This document shows positions 7,260 through 15,788 of a DNA stretch of 55,866 nt, piece by piece; the stretch's first letter is position 1; each line of letters opens with the position of its first letter. A program made the position numbers and the translations under genes. Source of the stretch: Chloroflexota bacterium. Lineage in GTDB: Bacteria; Chloroflexota; Anaerolineae; Promineifilales; Promineifilaceae. The notes below the pieces were generated by a model. That model was not told where the DNA came from and searched no databases. It was given only the letters and a program-made list of their open reading frames with translations. Location: contig JAKEFB010000237.1 in the NCBI GenBank assembly GCA_022616275.1, positions 1-55,866 on the forward strand, in the 5' to 3' direction.

Positions 7260-8861
7260 ATGAATTCAGAGGCATTACAAACGTTTGCTTGGCCAATGGC
7301 TGTAGTTTTGATTGTTCTAATTCTTGGTTTGTTATTTCGAAAGCAGTTGGCGAGCGTTATCGAAAATAAAGATGTGCGAGTGAAGCGGGGTGACACCGAA
7401 CTTGAAGTACGTCGCCCTGTCGAAGCTACGATAGTGCCAATAACACCTGTAGAAGGCCAAACGGTTTCACAACCTCCCTCTGAAGAGCAAGCGGAGAAAA
7501 AGGAGGAGGAGCGTGAACAGCTTCTGGGGCCAGAGCCAAAGAGTTCGGCCAAATTAGCAAGTGAGATGTTTTTAGCTTTGTCATCTGGTGACTTTGAATT
7601 AGGGGAACAAAAGTATGAGGAACTGCAAAATTTGGAGAAAGATCGCATTCAAAAACTAAGAAACGAGGCCTATTACTATTATCTCCGATTCTTACGCGGT
7701 GATACTTCTGCATTAACAAAGTTACAGGATTTGGCCAGGCAGCCAGATGCCTCGGCGATCGCACATTACCGAATAGGAATGTGCTTTGACCAAGTAGACA
7801 ATTATGATAGGGCCTCAATGGCATATGAACTTGCTGTGCGAGATGCAACGGAACCATCAACACGAGCTGCTGCTGTAGCCGCTGCCGCCAACTCCCTTTT
7901 CAAAGCGGGAAAAGAGGAACAGGCCTTCGTTCGAATTGGGAAAGAACTTGCCAAAACCACCGTTCCACAAGCAATTTCTAGATTGTATGAGGGCTTAGCG
8001 AATCTCTACGAAATGAAGGGAAATCATGAACTTCGGGCGCTGGCACTTGATAAGGCACTTGAGAATGATCCGAACAACACAAGGTTACGGTTTGACGCGG
8101 CCTATGCATTTGGTGAAGACAACATGCACCATCTCGCATTGTTGCATTATGAGATTTTATTACGTTTCAATCCGAAGCATGAGGCTGCTTTGAACAACAT
8201 TGGGGTTGCCTACGAAGCTCTTAAAATGCCAATTCACTCAACCGAATCCTATAAAAAGTCGGTTGAATTGGGAAACACACTAGCAAGTTCTAACCTCGCT
8301 TTCAAATTTATGCAGGGGGGATTGGCACAAGAAGCTCTGGAGATTCTTAATGAAGCGAAATCGCGACAAAATGTAAACCCAAATGTTGGGACTGCCGTCG
8401 CAAGGCTAGCGAGCATGAAAGAAGCAGAAACGGAAGCCGAAGAAAGTGCTCAGGACTTAGCCCGAAGATTGCGACGGTTCTATCTTGAATTTGCCACAGC
8501 TTTTTTTGTTGAAACCTCGGATATTCCAAACTTTGGTAGCTCTTGGTTATCTGGCGAAGGTATTGAGATGCGAGTGACCCAGACAAACGGTCAAATCGAG
8601 GCGGAATGGAAGGAAGGGAATAAACCTCGTAAACTGGCAGGTGTAATTAACAATCGGGCTGCATTAGTCACTACTTTTACGGAGAAATACGACTTCTCTA
8701 CAAACACAAGTAAATTAGCACCCGATGGTGGGATTGGAAGAGTTTATTTGTCTGGCGATGGACAGAGATTGTTCATTATTCTCAAAAAAGAAAACGAATA
8801 TGACAGATTCAAAGGCAACGAGTATGTGTTTTTGACGTTTGATAGGGCAACTCCCAGTTGA
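7260..8861 (+). CDS. Membrane-anchored TPR protein of unknown function
   Basis: A 533-residue protein. Residues 9-27 form one transmembrane helix (WPMAVVLIVLILGLLF), followed by the positively charged strand RVKRGDTELEVRRP and a proline/glutamate-rich linker. Alpha-helical TPR-like repeats occupy roughly 90-400, recognisable by A-x-A-x-Y and DPNN-type turns. A separate C-terminal domain of about 120 residues (FATAFFVETSDIP onward) is rich in beta strands and not recognised. AGGAGG lies 7 bases before ATG 7260. Codon use and base composition are more AT-rich than all neighbours, suggesting horizontal acquisition. It is monocistronic. A signalling or scaffold role at the membrane is plausible but unproven. 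Confidence 0.8.
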   Translation: MNSEALQTFAWPMAVVLIVLILGLLFRKQLASVIENKDVRVKRGDTELEVRRPVEATIVPITPVEGQTVSQPPSEEQAEKKEEEREQLLGPEPKSSAKLASEMFLALSSGDFELGEQKYEELQNLEKDRIQKLRNEAYYYYLRFLRGDTSALTKLQDLARQPDASAIAHYRIGMCFDQVDNYDRASMAYELAVRDATEPSTRAAAVAAAANSLFKAGKEEQAFVRIGKELAKTTVPQAISRLYEGLANLYEMKGNHELRALALDKALENDPNNTRLRFDAAYAFGEDNMHHLALLHYEILLRFNPKHEAALNNIGVAYEALKMPIHSTESYKKSVELGNTLASSNLAFKFMQGGLAQEALEILNEAKSRQNVNPNVGTAVARLASMKEAETEAEESAQDLARRLRRFYLEFATAFFVETSDIPNFGSSWLSGEGIEMRVTQTNGQIEAEWKEGNKPRKLAGVINNRAALVTTFTEKYDFSTNTSKLAPDGGIGRVYLSGDGQRLFIILKKENEYDRFKGNEYVFLTFDRATPS

Positions 8862-8935
8862 AGCAATCCGTATTCACTACAAGGCTGGTTTCACCATCGT
8901 CATCGCTTTTTTAAACGCGAGAATAGCTTTTTACA

Positions 8936-9823
8936 CTACTTCATCGGCTTGTATAGGCAGAGTAGATTCCCCTTTTGGTTCCAGTTCTCTTCACCTTGCC
9001 AGGCTAGCCCCGCCGTCGGAAACTCCTCGCCTAACAGTTGCCTGGCCTGCGCCGCCAGCCGGCCGGGGTCGCCGGTGGTGTACAGGTACACTTCACCCCG
9101 CTCCAGACGCCGGGACAGCAGGTTGCGCCCCTCTAACACCCGCCGCGCCTGGCGGGCCACGGCCGGGGCCGGGTCAATGACCACCATGTCCGGGCCGGCC
9201 AGGCGCTGGATCAGGGGCAGGACAAAGGGATAGTGGGTACAGCCCAGGACCAGCGTATCCACCCCGGCGGCCAGCATCGGCGCCAGGGCGCGCTGGACAA
9301 TCTGCCTGGTCTCCGACCCGTCCAGCCGGCCGGCCTCGATTTGCTCCACCAGCCCCAGGCAGGGCTCTTCAAAAGCCGTAACGCCCTGGGCGAAACGCTC
9401 CACCAGGCTGGCGTACCGCTCGCTCTCCAGCGTGCCAACCGTGGCTAGAATGCCGATTTTGCCGTTGCGCGTCTGGGCCGCGCCGGGCTTGACGGCCGGC
9501 TCCATGCCGACGATGGGCAGGTCGGGGAAGGCAGCCCGCAGTTGGTCCAGCGCCGCGGCCGAGGCCGTGTTGCAGGCCACGACCACCAGCTTGGTCCTCT
9601 GTTCCAGCAAGAAACGGGTCAGCCCTTCCAGGAAGCGGCCGATCTCCCCGGCCGGCCGCGGGCCATAGGGCACGTGGGCCTGGTCGGCCACGTAGAGCAA
9701 TGTCTCGTGGGGCAGCAACAACCGGAGGTGGCGTAGTACAGACAACCCGCCCACCCCGGAATCAAGAATACCGATAGGGCCTTCATTTTCGGCAGCCACG
9801 GCAGAACCATAAATCAACCCCAC
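8936..9823 (-). CDS. murI: Glutamate racemase
   Basis: A 295-residue cofactor-independent Asp/Glu racemase that makes D-glutamate for peptidoglycan. Motifs in order are GILDSGVGGLSV (18-29), the first catalytic cysteine Cys84 in ACNTASA, and the second, Cys195, in GCTHYP, with VIDPAPAVA near residue 227. Length is slightly above the usual 260-280 because of an N-terminal extension of about 12 residues. The start at GTG 9823 is uncertain; no clear Shine-Dalgarno is visible, and a GTG at residue 9 is an alternative. No other cell-wall gene is adjacent. It lies downstream of the cupredoxin gene on the same strand, separated by a heptamer-like hairpin. Confidence 0.93.
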   Translation of the reverse strand: MGLIYGSAVAAENEGPIGILDSGVGGLSVLRHLRLLLPHETLLYVADQAHVPYGPRPAGEIGRFLEGLTRFLLEQRTKLVVVACNTASAAALDQLRAAFPDLPIVGMEPAVKPGAAQTRNGKIGILATVGTLESERYASLVERFAQGVTAFEEPCLGLVEQIEAGRLDGSETRQIVQRALAPMLAAGVDTLVLGCTHYPFVLPLIQRLAGPDMVVIDPAPAVARQARRVLEGRNLLSRRLERGEVYLYTTGDPGRLAAQARQLLGEEFPTAGLAWQGEENWNQKGNLLCLYKPMK

Positions 9824-9855
9824 AAATTTGGCAAAATTTTAGTTATTTACGGGCG

Positions 9856-9898
9856 GAGAATGGAGATTGGCAACAGAACGCTGCCAATCCCCATTCTC
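9856..9898. repeat. Hairpin of the GGAGATT family
   Basis: Arms 9856-9872 and 9882-9898 are complementary over 17 bases with one mismatch (GAGAATGGAGATTGGCA type). It begins 15 bases past the stop codon of the cupredoxin lipoprotein gene (minus strand), in the position of a terminator. There is no strong T-run. Confidence 0.7.
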
Positions 9899-9913
9899 TA
9901 ATCTCCTCGACGC

Positions 9914-12085
9914 TTACGGCTGGACAGTCACCGTGCCCACCATTCCGCCGGTCCCGTCCGGCGTGCCGTGGAGCTGGCAGTAGTAGGCAAAAGTCCCGGC
10001 CGTGTCGAACGTGACCGAGGCCGATTCCCCAGAGCCATAGAGGCCGGTGTCAAAGGAACCGTCCACGGCCGTGGCCGAGTGCTGCTGGACGCCGTCGTTG
10101 GTCCAGGTTACCGTAGCGCCGACCGGAACGGTAATGGCCGCCGGGTCGAACTCGAAATCCTTCATGGAAACGATTACGGCGGACGGGGCGCTGCCGCCAC
10201 CCCCGGCCGGCGCGCCGCCACCGGCGGGCAGCGCGCCCGTGCGGGTCATGGTAATGTCAAAGAGTTGGTGGCTGAGCCGGTAGATTTGTACAGCGCCACA
10301 TTCATCGGCCGCCGTTTCGATCTCGCCGTTGCCGTTAGCGTCCACACCGTTGGCCGTAGCCTCAGTCACTTCGGCCAGATCTACCCCTGGCCCTTCGGCC
10401 GCGGCGGCGTCGGCCGAGCCGAGGACCTCCTGGATGAGTTGTTGGGTTTCCGGTCCCCAGGTCGCCGTAATATTGCGGGCGCATAGCACCATACCGCCGG
10501 CCGCCTGGCGGATGTTCTGTGGCAGGGTGGCTATTTCGGCAATTGAGCCGGCCAGCTCACTCGCCCTGGCCGCGTAAGGCAAGATACCGTAGCCGTCGCC
10601 GGGGTTCTGCGGGTCGCCGTCGCCGTTCAGGTCGCCAAAATCGGGCGAGGCGCTGCCGACGAGAATGTTATTGGTGTGTTCCACATGGATGCGGGCCACC
10701 GGGAAGTCGCCGGCAGCGATAGCATCCAGGGCGAGCTGGCCGTGGGTAGCGCCTACGTCGGCCTGTTCGGCCAGGCCAGGGTCATAGGGCGTGTTGTTGG
10801 GAGTGTCCGGCCCACTTACAACCAGCTCGCGCACGGCCGGGACAATTTCGGCCGGGATCGAGCCGGAAAAGAGCACGTCGGTGGGCGCAGCCAGGCCGCC
10901 TGCTTCCACGTTGGCCGGCGCTTCCAGGCTGAGGACGGCTCCCGAATAGAGCCCGACCAGGTTCTGGCCGTCGGGGTCTTCGTATTGGAAGGCCTGGCCG
11001 CCCTGAGCCGCGCCCAGCAGCCGGTACTGGCCGCTGTCGCCTACCAGCCAGACGGCGTAGGTCTTGCCGGCCGGGGCCGCTTCCAGGGCGCTCAGGTCCA
11101 GGGAAACGGCCGCCAATCGCCTGTCTTCGACCGTCTGGAACTGGAACAACAGCGTTACATCGGGCACGGCCGGCACAGTCGTCGCTGTTGGCGCGGCGGC
11201 TACTTCAGCTCCGGGAACAGGCTGCGGCTCGCCGTAGATAAAGTCGTCCATCACGGCCACGTCTATGCCGTTGCCGTCGTCTGGCCCCAGCGCGTCGGTG
11301 CCATACTTAATTTGTACCCTGGCCACGATCGGTTCCGGAAAGACGACGCCCAGGAAGGAAAGGCCGCTGTCGGCAATAGGGGTCTCAAATTGGCCCAGCG
11401 AGTTACCGGCCACGTCAAAGTATTCAAAGGCGGTGTGGGTCGTGTCTACGTCGGTGTAGACCGCGCCGAAACCGCGAACCACGGCCGGGGTGGTCGTGCC
11501 AGGTACGAAGAAGGTCAGATCCACGACGTTGCTGCCGACAGGTGAGAAAAGGCGCTCCGGGCTGAAGGTCTTGAAGATATTGGTGTAGTTGGGGTTGATA
11601 TGGCCAAAATTAACCGGGGCGCCGGTCGGGTTGTCGCTGTCGGCACTGACCTGGACGCCCTCACCCGGCGTGCTGAAAAAGGCGCCGCGCGCCCGGGGTT
11701 CTTCGATGGCGTTGAAGAAATCGGCCGGGAGAAAATTGGGGGCTGCCAGATCGTCCGGCACGCCATCCCAGTTAATCTCCCGGAAGCCGGTGGTGTGCGG
11801 GCCAGGCGCACCGCCGTTGTTGCTCCCGCCCAGGGCCTGACGGAACTGGTCCAGCGTGGCCGTGATCTCCCCGCTGCCGGTGACGACCACTGGTTCGGCG
11901 CCTACCGGCTGGCTGGTGGCCGCGGTGGTGACCGCCGCGGTGGCTGCCGTTGTTGGGGCGCTCGTCGCCGTCTCTGGTTCCCCGCCACCGCAGGCGTTGA
12001 GCGCCAGGACGAGGAGCAAGAAAGTCAAGAACAGGATCTTCGGTCTGGAGCGAAAAACAGATTGAGGGAATCTACTGAGCATCAT
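9914..12085 (-). CDS. Multi-domain lipoprotein with C-terminal blue-copper domain
   Basis: A 723-residue exported protein. A lipoprotein signal (charged start, hydrophobic 16-29, lipobox LNAC with Cys32) is followed by a Thr/Ala-rich linker. A domain beginning FREINWDGVP (about 105) through MDDFIYG (about 285) resembles modules seen in secreted proteins of unknown role. Next come a beta domain with AVWLVGDSGQYRLLG, as in anti-sigma-K (RskA-like) domains, and a helical region with an EF-like DLNGDGDPQNPGD loop. The last 90 residues are a plastocyanin/halocyanin-type cupredoxin with likely ligands His669, Cys703, His706 and Met715. It is probably anchored on the outer face of the membrane and may carry electrons. 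AAGGAGAAG precedes ATG 12085. The partner is unknown. Confidence 0.75.
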   Translation of the reverse strand: MMLSRFPQSVFRSRPKILFLTFLLLVLALNACGGGEPETATSAPTTAATAAVTTAATSQPVGAEPVVVTGSGEITATLDQFRQALGGSNNGGAPGPHTTGFREINWDGVPDDLAAPNFLPADFFNAIEEPRARGAFFSTPGEGVQVSADSDNPTGAPVNFGHINPNYTNIFKTFSPERLFSPVGSNVVDLTFFVPGTTTPAVVRGFGAVYTDVDTTHTAFEYFDVAGNSLGQFETPIADSGLSFLGVVFPEPIVARVQIKYGTDALGPDDGNGIDVAVMDDFIYGEPQPVPGAEVAAAPTATTVPAVPDVTLLFQFQTVEDRRLAAVSLDLSALEAAPAGKTYAVWLVGDSGQYRLLGAAQGGQAFQYEDPDGQNLVGLYSGAVLSLEAPANVEAGGLAAPTDVLFSGSIPAEIVPAVRELVVSGPDTPNNTPYDPGLAEQADVGATHGQLALDAIAAGDFPVARIHVEHTNNILVGSASPDFGDLNGDGDPQNPGDGYGILPYAARASELAGSIAEIATLPQNIRQAAGGMVLCARNITATWGPETQQLIQEVLGSADAAAAEGPGVDLAEVTEATANGVDANGNGEIETAADECGAVQIYRLSHQLFDITMTRTGALPAGGGAPAGGGGSAPSAVIVSMKDFEFDPAAITVPVGATVTWTNDGVQQHSATAVDGSFDTGLYGSGESASVTFDTAGTFAYYCQLHGTPDGTGGMVGTVTVQP

Positions 12086-12113
12086 CTTCTCCTTGTGAAT
12101 GAGGTATGAAATG

Positions 12114-12166
12114 AGGAGATTGGAGATTCAATCTCCAATCTCCAATCTCTAATCTCTAATCTCCTA
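12114..12166. repeat. Heptamer-repeat hairpin spanning a stop codon
   Basis: GGAGATT units on one side face AATCTCC/AATCTCT/AATCTCT units on the other, in steps of seven bases. The array lies between the cupredoxin start and the end of the orphan response regulator (minus strand). It supplies that regulator's last codons and its TAG stop at 12156-12158. Confidence 0.75.
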
Positions 12167-12545
12167 GTAACCGGCGCAACTGCTCAATCAGGGTCGGCCA
12201 GTCGGCCCCCTTCTCGATAAAACCGTCACCGCCGGCCGCCAGGCCGCGGGCGCGGGCAGTTGCATCACCGTGGACGCTGAGAAACAAGACCAGGGGCGGG
12301 TCAATCGCTGCCTTCAGCGACCGGGCAACGGTAAAGCCATCCATCAGCGGCATCTCTACGTCCAGGATGACTACGTCTGGGAGCAGCCCGGCCGTCCGCT
12401 GCAAGGCTTCCAGGCCGTTGCTGGCCTCGCCAACCACCGTCAGGTCCGGCTCGTCTTCCAGCAGCCAGCGAATCGCCTCGCGCACGGCCGGCGCATCGTC
12501 AACAATCAGAATGCGATATGGCCGGGTTTGCTGCGCCATCTCCAT
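12156..12545 (-). CDS. Single-domain response regulator
   Basis: A CheY-like receiver of about 129 residues without an output domain. The acidic pair is in LIVDDAP, the phosphoacceptor aspartate is in VVILDVEMP (Asp62 with this start), the switch Ser is in FLSVHG and the conserved lysine is in IEKG. It probably transmits phosphoryl groups or acts by protein contact. ATG 12545 with GGAG upstream places the start a normal distance before the first strand; an ATG at 12596 would add 17 residues of weak quality. It lies next to the GAF kinase/NarL regulator pair on the same strand, so it may respond to the same kinase, but a spacer of about 200 bases separates them. Confidence 0.85.
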   Translation of the reverse strand: MEMAQQTRPYRILIVDDAPAVREAIRWLLEDEPDLTVVGEASNGLEALQRTAGLLPDVVILDVEMPLMDGFTVARSLKAAIDPPLVLFLSVHGDATARARGLAAGGDGFIEKGADWPTLIEQLRRLLGD

Positions 12546-12714
12546 CGTTACCGGCTCCGAGGCCGGTACCCTCCTTACTCCTTGGGCTAGTTGCATCTTT
12601 CACACCAGTGCCCCTTATAGTTTAGGAAGCCCTGACCATAAGCATAGAGCAAACACGGCCGCGCTACACCTGTCTACGGGTAGGATTTGAAAGCGAAAAA
12701 AGTTAGCTTAGGAG

Positions 12715-12753
12715 ACTAACTTTGGTCAGGAGTAGTCTCTGACTAAAGTTAGT
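12715..12753 (-). terminator. Stem-loop at the 3' end of the NarL-type regulator
   Basis: Arms 12715-12729 and 12739-12753 (ACTAACTTTGGTCAG against CTGACTAAAGTTAGT) pair over 15 bases with one wobble and a 9-nt loop. The hairpin covers the TAA stop codon at 12749-12751. There is no strong T-tract, so it may stabilise the 3' end rather than terminate. The rest of 12597-12748 has no gene. Confidence 0.55.
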
Positions 12754-13393
12754 GGTCTGAAACCAGACCGTGCCGGACGGCATAGAGGGCAGCCTGCGTC
12801 CGGTCGGCCACGTCCAGTTTTTTGAGGATCGTGCTGACGTAGCCTTTGACCGTGCCCTGGGTGAGGTGAAGGGCCGCCGCAATTTCCTTATTGCTCTTGC
12901 CCCGGGCTATAAGGATTAAGACGTTAAACTCTCGTTCGGTGAGCCCGGCGTGGGGCGCGGCCGGCGGCGTGGCCGCCTGGCGCATGAGGGCTTTTTGGGC
13001 TTCGGGATGAAGAGTAGGGCGGCCGCGGGCAGCGGCCTCGATGGCTTGAAATAACTGAGACTTGAGCACATCTTTCAACAGGTAGCCCGTCGCCCCAGCC
13101 TGGATCGCATCTCGCACGCGCTCGTCCTCGGCAAAACTGGTCAAGACCAACACCCGGGAATGTGGATCGGCCCGAACAATGCGCCGGGTAGCCTGGATGC
13201 CATCCAACTCCGGCATAACCAGGTCCATTAGGATCACGTCCGGCCGCAATTGGCGGGCCATATCCACCGCCTCCAGGCCATTCATCGCCTCGCCAACTAC
13301 CTCAACACCTTCCTCTTCGGAAAGGAGGGTCTGTAGTCCCTCCCGTACAACCTCGTGATCGTCAACAATTAATACCCGGATGGGTTTCGCCAT
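12749..13393 (-). CDS. NarL/FixJ-family response regulator
   Basis: A 214-residue DNA-binding regulator. The receiver domain has VLIVDDHEVVREG at the start, the phosphoacceptor Asp57 in VILMDLVMP, a Thr in VLTSF and a Lys in YLLKD. A LuxR-type helix-turn-helix follows (LTEREFNVLILIARGKSNKE through TVKGYVSTILKKL). ATG 13393 is preceded by GGAGGAACGGGAA. The gene follows the three-GAF histidine kinase on the same strand with a 56-base gap that holds a perfect hairpin, so the two almost certainly form one two-component system. Target genes are not visible in the window. Confidence 0.92.
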   Translation of the reverse strand: MAKPIRVLIVDDHEVVREGLQTLLSEEEGVEVVGEAMNGLEAVDMARQLRPDVILMDLVMPELDGIQATRRIVRADPHSRVLVLTSFAEDERVRDAIQAGATGYLLKDVLKSQLFQAIEAAARGRPTLHPEAQKALMRQAATPPAAPHAGLTEREFNVLILIARGKSNKEIAAALHLTQGTVKGYVSTILKKLDVADRTQAALYAVRHGLVSDH

Positions 13394-13424
13394 TTCCCGT
13401 TCCTCCAACTTACCTGCCACTATC

Positions 13425-13453
13425 GTAGAGACGTTGCCATGCAACGTCTCTAC
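13425..13453. repeat. Perfect inverted repeat GTAGAGACGTTG/CAACGTCTCTAC
   Basis: Two 12-base arms (13425-13436 and 13442-13453) around the loop CCATG. It covers the stop codon of the kinase (13450-13452) and ends 31 bases before the regulator's start codon. It is probably a dispersed repeat; it could set the ratio of kinase to regulator. Confidence 0.8.
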
Positions 13454-15693
13454 CTGGGAATAAATACTTCCACGACCGTGCCGCCGCCGGGCGCGCTGGT
13501 CAATTGGAACTGGCCGCCCAGGGCCTCGGCCCGCTCGCGCATGGTCTTTAGCCCCAGGCCGCCGGGCCGGGTGGGGAGGGCCTGGCTCTCGCCGGCCGGC
13601 GAGGCAAAGCCCCGGCCATTGTCGCTGACCATCAGGCGGACAACGCCATTTTCCAGGCGCAGCGTGATCTGAACGCGCCCGGCGCGGGCATGCTTCACCA
13701 CGTTGTTGAGCGCTTCCTGGGCAATGCGGTAGAGGGCCTCTTCATGGGCCAGGGGTGGCCGGCCGGTCGCCCCGGCTGCCGGGTAACTGGCCGTATCCAC
13801 GCTAATTTCCAGGTTGTCGCCGGCAATTTCAGTGGCGTAGTGGCATAGGGCCACGGCCAGCCCTTCCTGTTGCAGGCGCAACAGTCCAGGGGTGGGCGCC
13901 GTTACCTGGGGCAGGGTAGAAGGGCGCAGCTCGGCCAGCAGCGCCCGCATCTCGGCCAGGGCCGACTGGCTTAACTCCAGCAACCGGCCGACGCGGCGTT
14001 CAGCCTCGGCTGGGTTGCGCCGCCAAGCTGGAGCAATAGACTGGGCAATGAGGGTAATACTGAAAATGAGCTGGGTCACCGAGTCGTGCAGCTCGCGAGC
14101 CAGGCGTTGCCGCTCTTCCAGGACGGCCAACTGCTGGCTGCGCTCATGAAGGACGCTTTGCTGGCGGCGGCTGTCAATGGCCGTGGCCAACTGGGCCGCC
14201 GTTGCCTGGTAGGGCCGCAGGTCTTCGCTCTGCCAGCGACGCACCGCCGGGTAGCTGAGGACCACCAGGCCAATGCGTTGCCCTCGGGCAACGAGGGGAA
14301 TCATGGCCAGGGCCGGCCGCCTGGACTGCCGTTGAATTTCCCGCAACTCCTCGGAAACGCGCGGGTCGCTATAAACATTGGCAATGGCCACGGTTTCGCC
14401 GGCGTCCAGGAGCGGGTCCAGGGCGTCACGGCTATAGGGCAGCCGTTCGTTCAACAGGGCCAGACCCTCGTCGGGCGCCCAGCGGCCGCGCACCAGCACA
14501 GCCATACGCTCGCCAGTTTCATTAAACTCATAGAGGACGATGCTACAGGCATACCGGCCGCGGGTAGCCACCTGGTCCAGATAGACCCCAATAACTCCCT
14601 CCACGTCCATCGCCGTGCTGATACCCTCGCTGGTCTTGTAAAGCAATTGGGTCTCTTCCAGGGCGTGCTGCGTGTGGGCAAAAAGCTGGGCGTTGTCAAT
14701 GGCCACAGCCAGTTGGTCGGCCACAATTTGCAGCGCGGTCAAATCCTCCTGGTTAAAGCGGCGCATGCCGGCCACATCGAGCACCCCCAGCAGGCGCTCG
14801 CCCAATAAGATCGGCAAGGCCAGCTCTGCCCGCAGCCCCTCAGCCCCGGGGACAGCCACGTAACGCGGGTCGGTGCTCACATCATTGATGACCTGCGCCA
14901 CCCGTTCGCGGGCCGTCGCTCCCAGGATACCCTCCTCGATGGACTGGCGATAGCCAACAGCCTCGCCTCGCGACCAGCGACTGGCCCGGGCTCGCTGGAC
15001 CAACCAGGCGGGATCGGCCGGGTCTACTAAGAACAGAGAGACGTGGTCGTAGCCCAACCGCTGGTGAAGCTCTTCCACCGTGGCAGCAAAAAGTTCGTTA
15101 GGGTCCAGGCGGGCGGCAATGCGCTGGCCGACGCGGCTAATGGTGGCAATGCGGGCGGCGCGCCGTTTTTCAGCCTCAAAGAGGCGGGCGTTTTCAATGG
15201 CAATCGCCGCGTGGCGCGCCAGGAGTGCGAGCAGCTCTACGTCCTGGTCGTTAAACGTGCGCGGTGGTTCGGCTCCAATGCCAAAGAAACCAATCAGTCG
15301 GTCGTGCCAGAAAATAGGCAGGCCGATGACCGCATCCTGCACCAACTCGGGCAGAATCGGGCGCTCCAGGTCGCCGTACTGGTTCAGGATGACCGGCTGA
15401 GGGGTCTGGAGCACCCGGCCGGCCAATCCCATCCCAGGGGACATCTCCGAGCCAATTTCACCAGGCGGCATGCGGTAGGCCGCCTCGGTCCGAATCAGGT
15501 TGCGCTCTTCGTCCACCAGGCCAATCGTCCCCCGGTCTGCGCCCAGCAACTCGCAGGCGTGCTGGACAATCCGGGTCAGTAGCGGTCGCAGCTCCAGCTC
15601 GCTGCTGATGGACTCAATGACGGCCCGCAGGCTTTCCTGCTGGCGGGTCAGGTCGGCCAGGTTAGGTGTTCTTACGTCGGCCATGGGTTTCAT
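13450..15693 (-). CDS. Three-GAF-domain sensor histidine kinase (NarX/DesK type)
   Basis: A soluble sensor kinase of about 747 residues with no membrane segment. Three GAF domains follow one another (roughly 20-165, 180-330 and 345-500), each with the usual GLP/ALPIL...RLLGVL and ALLARHAAIAIENARLF helix-end patterns. The dimerisation domain has the HisKA_3 signature RQRLARELHDSVTQ with the phosphorylated histidine, and the ATPase domain has EALNNVVKHA (N box), VSDNGRGF (G1) and GLGLKTMRERA (G2). Signals may be small molecules or redox state; the ligands are unknown. ATG 15693 is preferred over ATG 15705, whose codon lies inside a long hairpin; ATG 15684 is also possible. It pairs with the regulator immediately downstream. 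Confidence 0.9.
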   Translation of the reverse strand: MKPMADVRTPNLADLTRQQESLRAVIESISSELELRPLLTRIVQHACELLGADRGTIGLVDEERNLIRTEAAYRMPPGEIGSEMSPGMGLAGRVLQTPQPVILNQYGDLERPILPELVQDAVIGLPIFWHDRLIGFFGIGAEPPRTFNDQDVELLALLARHAAIAIENARLFEAEKRRAARIATISRVGQRIAARLDPNELFAATVEELHQRLGYDHVSLFLVDPADPAWLVQRARASRWSRGEAVGYRQSIEEGILGATARERVAQVINDVSTDPRYVAVPGAEGLRAELALPILLGERLLGVLDVAGMRRFNQEDLTALQIVADQLAVAIDNAQLFAHTQHALEETQLLYKTSEGISTAMDVEGVIGVYLDQVATRGRYACSIVLYEFNETGERMAVLVRGRWAPDEGLALLNERLPYSRDALDPLLDAGETVAIANVYSDPRVSEELREIQRQSRRPALAMIPLVARGQRIGLVVLSYPAVRRWQSEDLRPYQATAAQLATAIDSRRQQSVLHERSQQLAVLEERQRLARELHDSVTQLIFSITLIAQSIAPAWRRNPAEAERRVGRLLELSQSALAEMRALLAELRPSTLPQVTAPTPGLLRLQQEGLAVALCHYATEIAGDNLEISVDTASYPAAGATGRPPLAHEEALYRIAQEALNNVVKHARAGRVQITLRLENGVVRLMVSDNGRGFASPAGESQALPTRPGGLGLKTMRERAEALGGQFQLTSAPGGGTVVEVFIPR

Positions 15694-15694
15694 T

Positions 15695-15742
15695 TGTCGG
15701 GGCATGGGAGTTCGGCTGCCGAACTCTCATCATGCCCCGACA
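15695..15742. repeat. Two-tier inverted repeat at the kinase 5' end
   Basis: Outer arms 15695-15706 (TGTCGGGGCATG) and 15731-15742 are exact complements, and so are inner arms 15708-15715 (GAGTTCGG) and 15719-15726, around the loop CTG. On the minus strand the hairpin lies immediately upstream of the likely kinase start and would bury an alternative ATG at 15705. Confidence 0.8.
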
Positions 15743-15788
15743 ATAATTATAGTGTATCCATTTCCAGGATGATATAAAATGGCGCACC

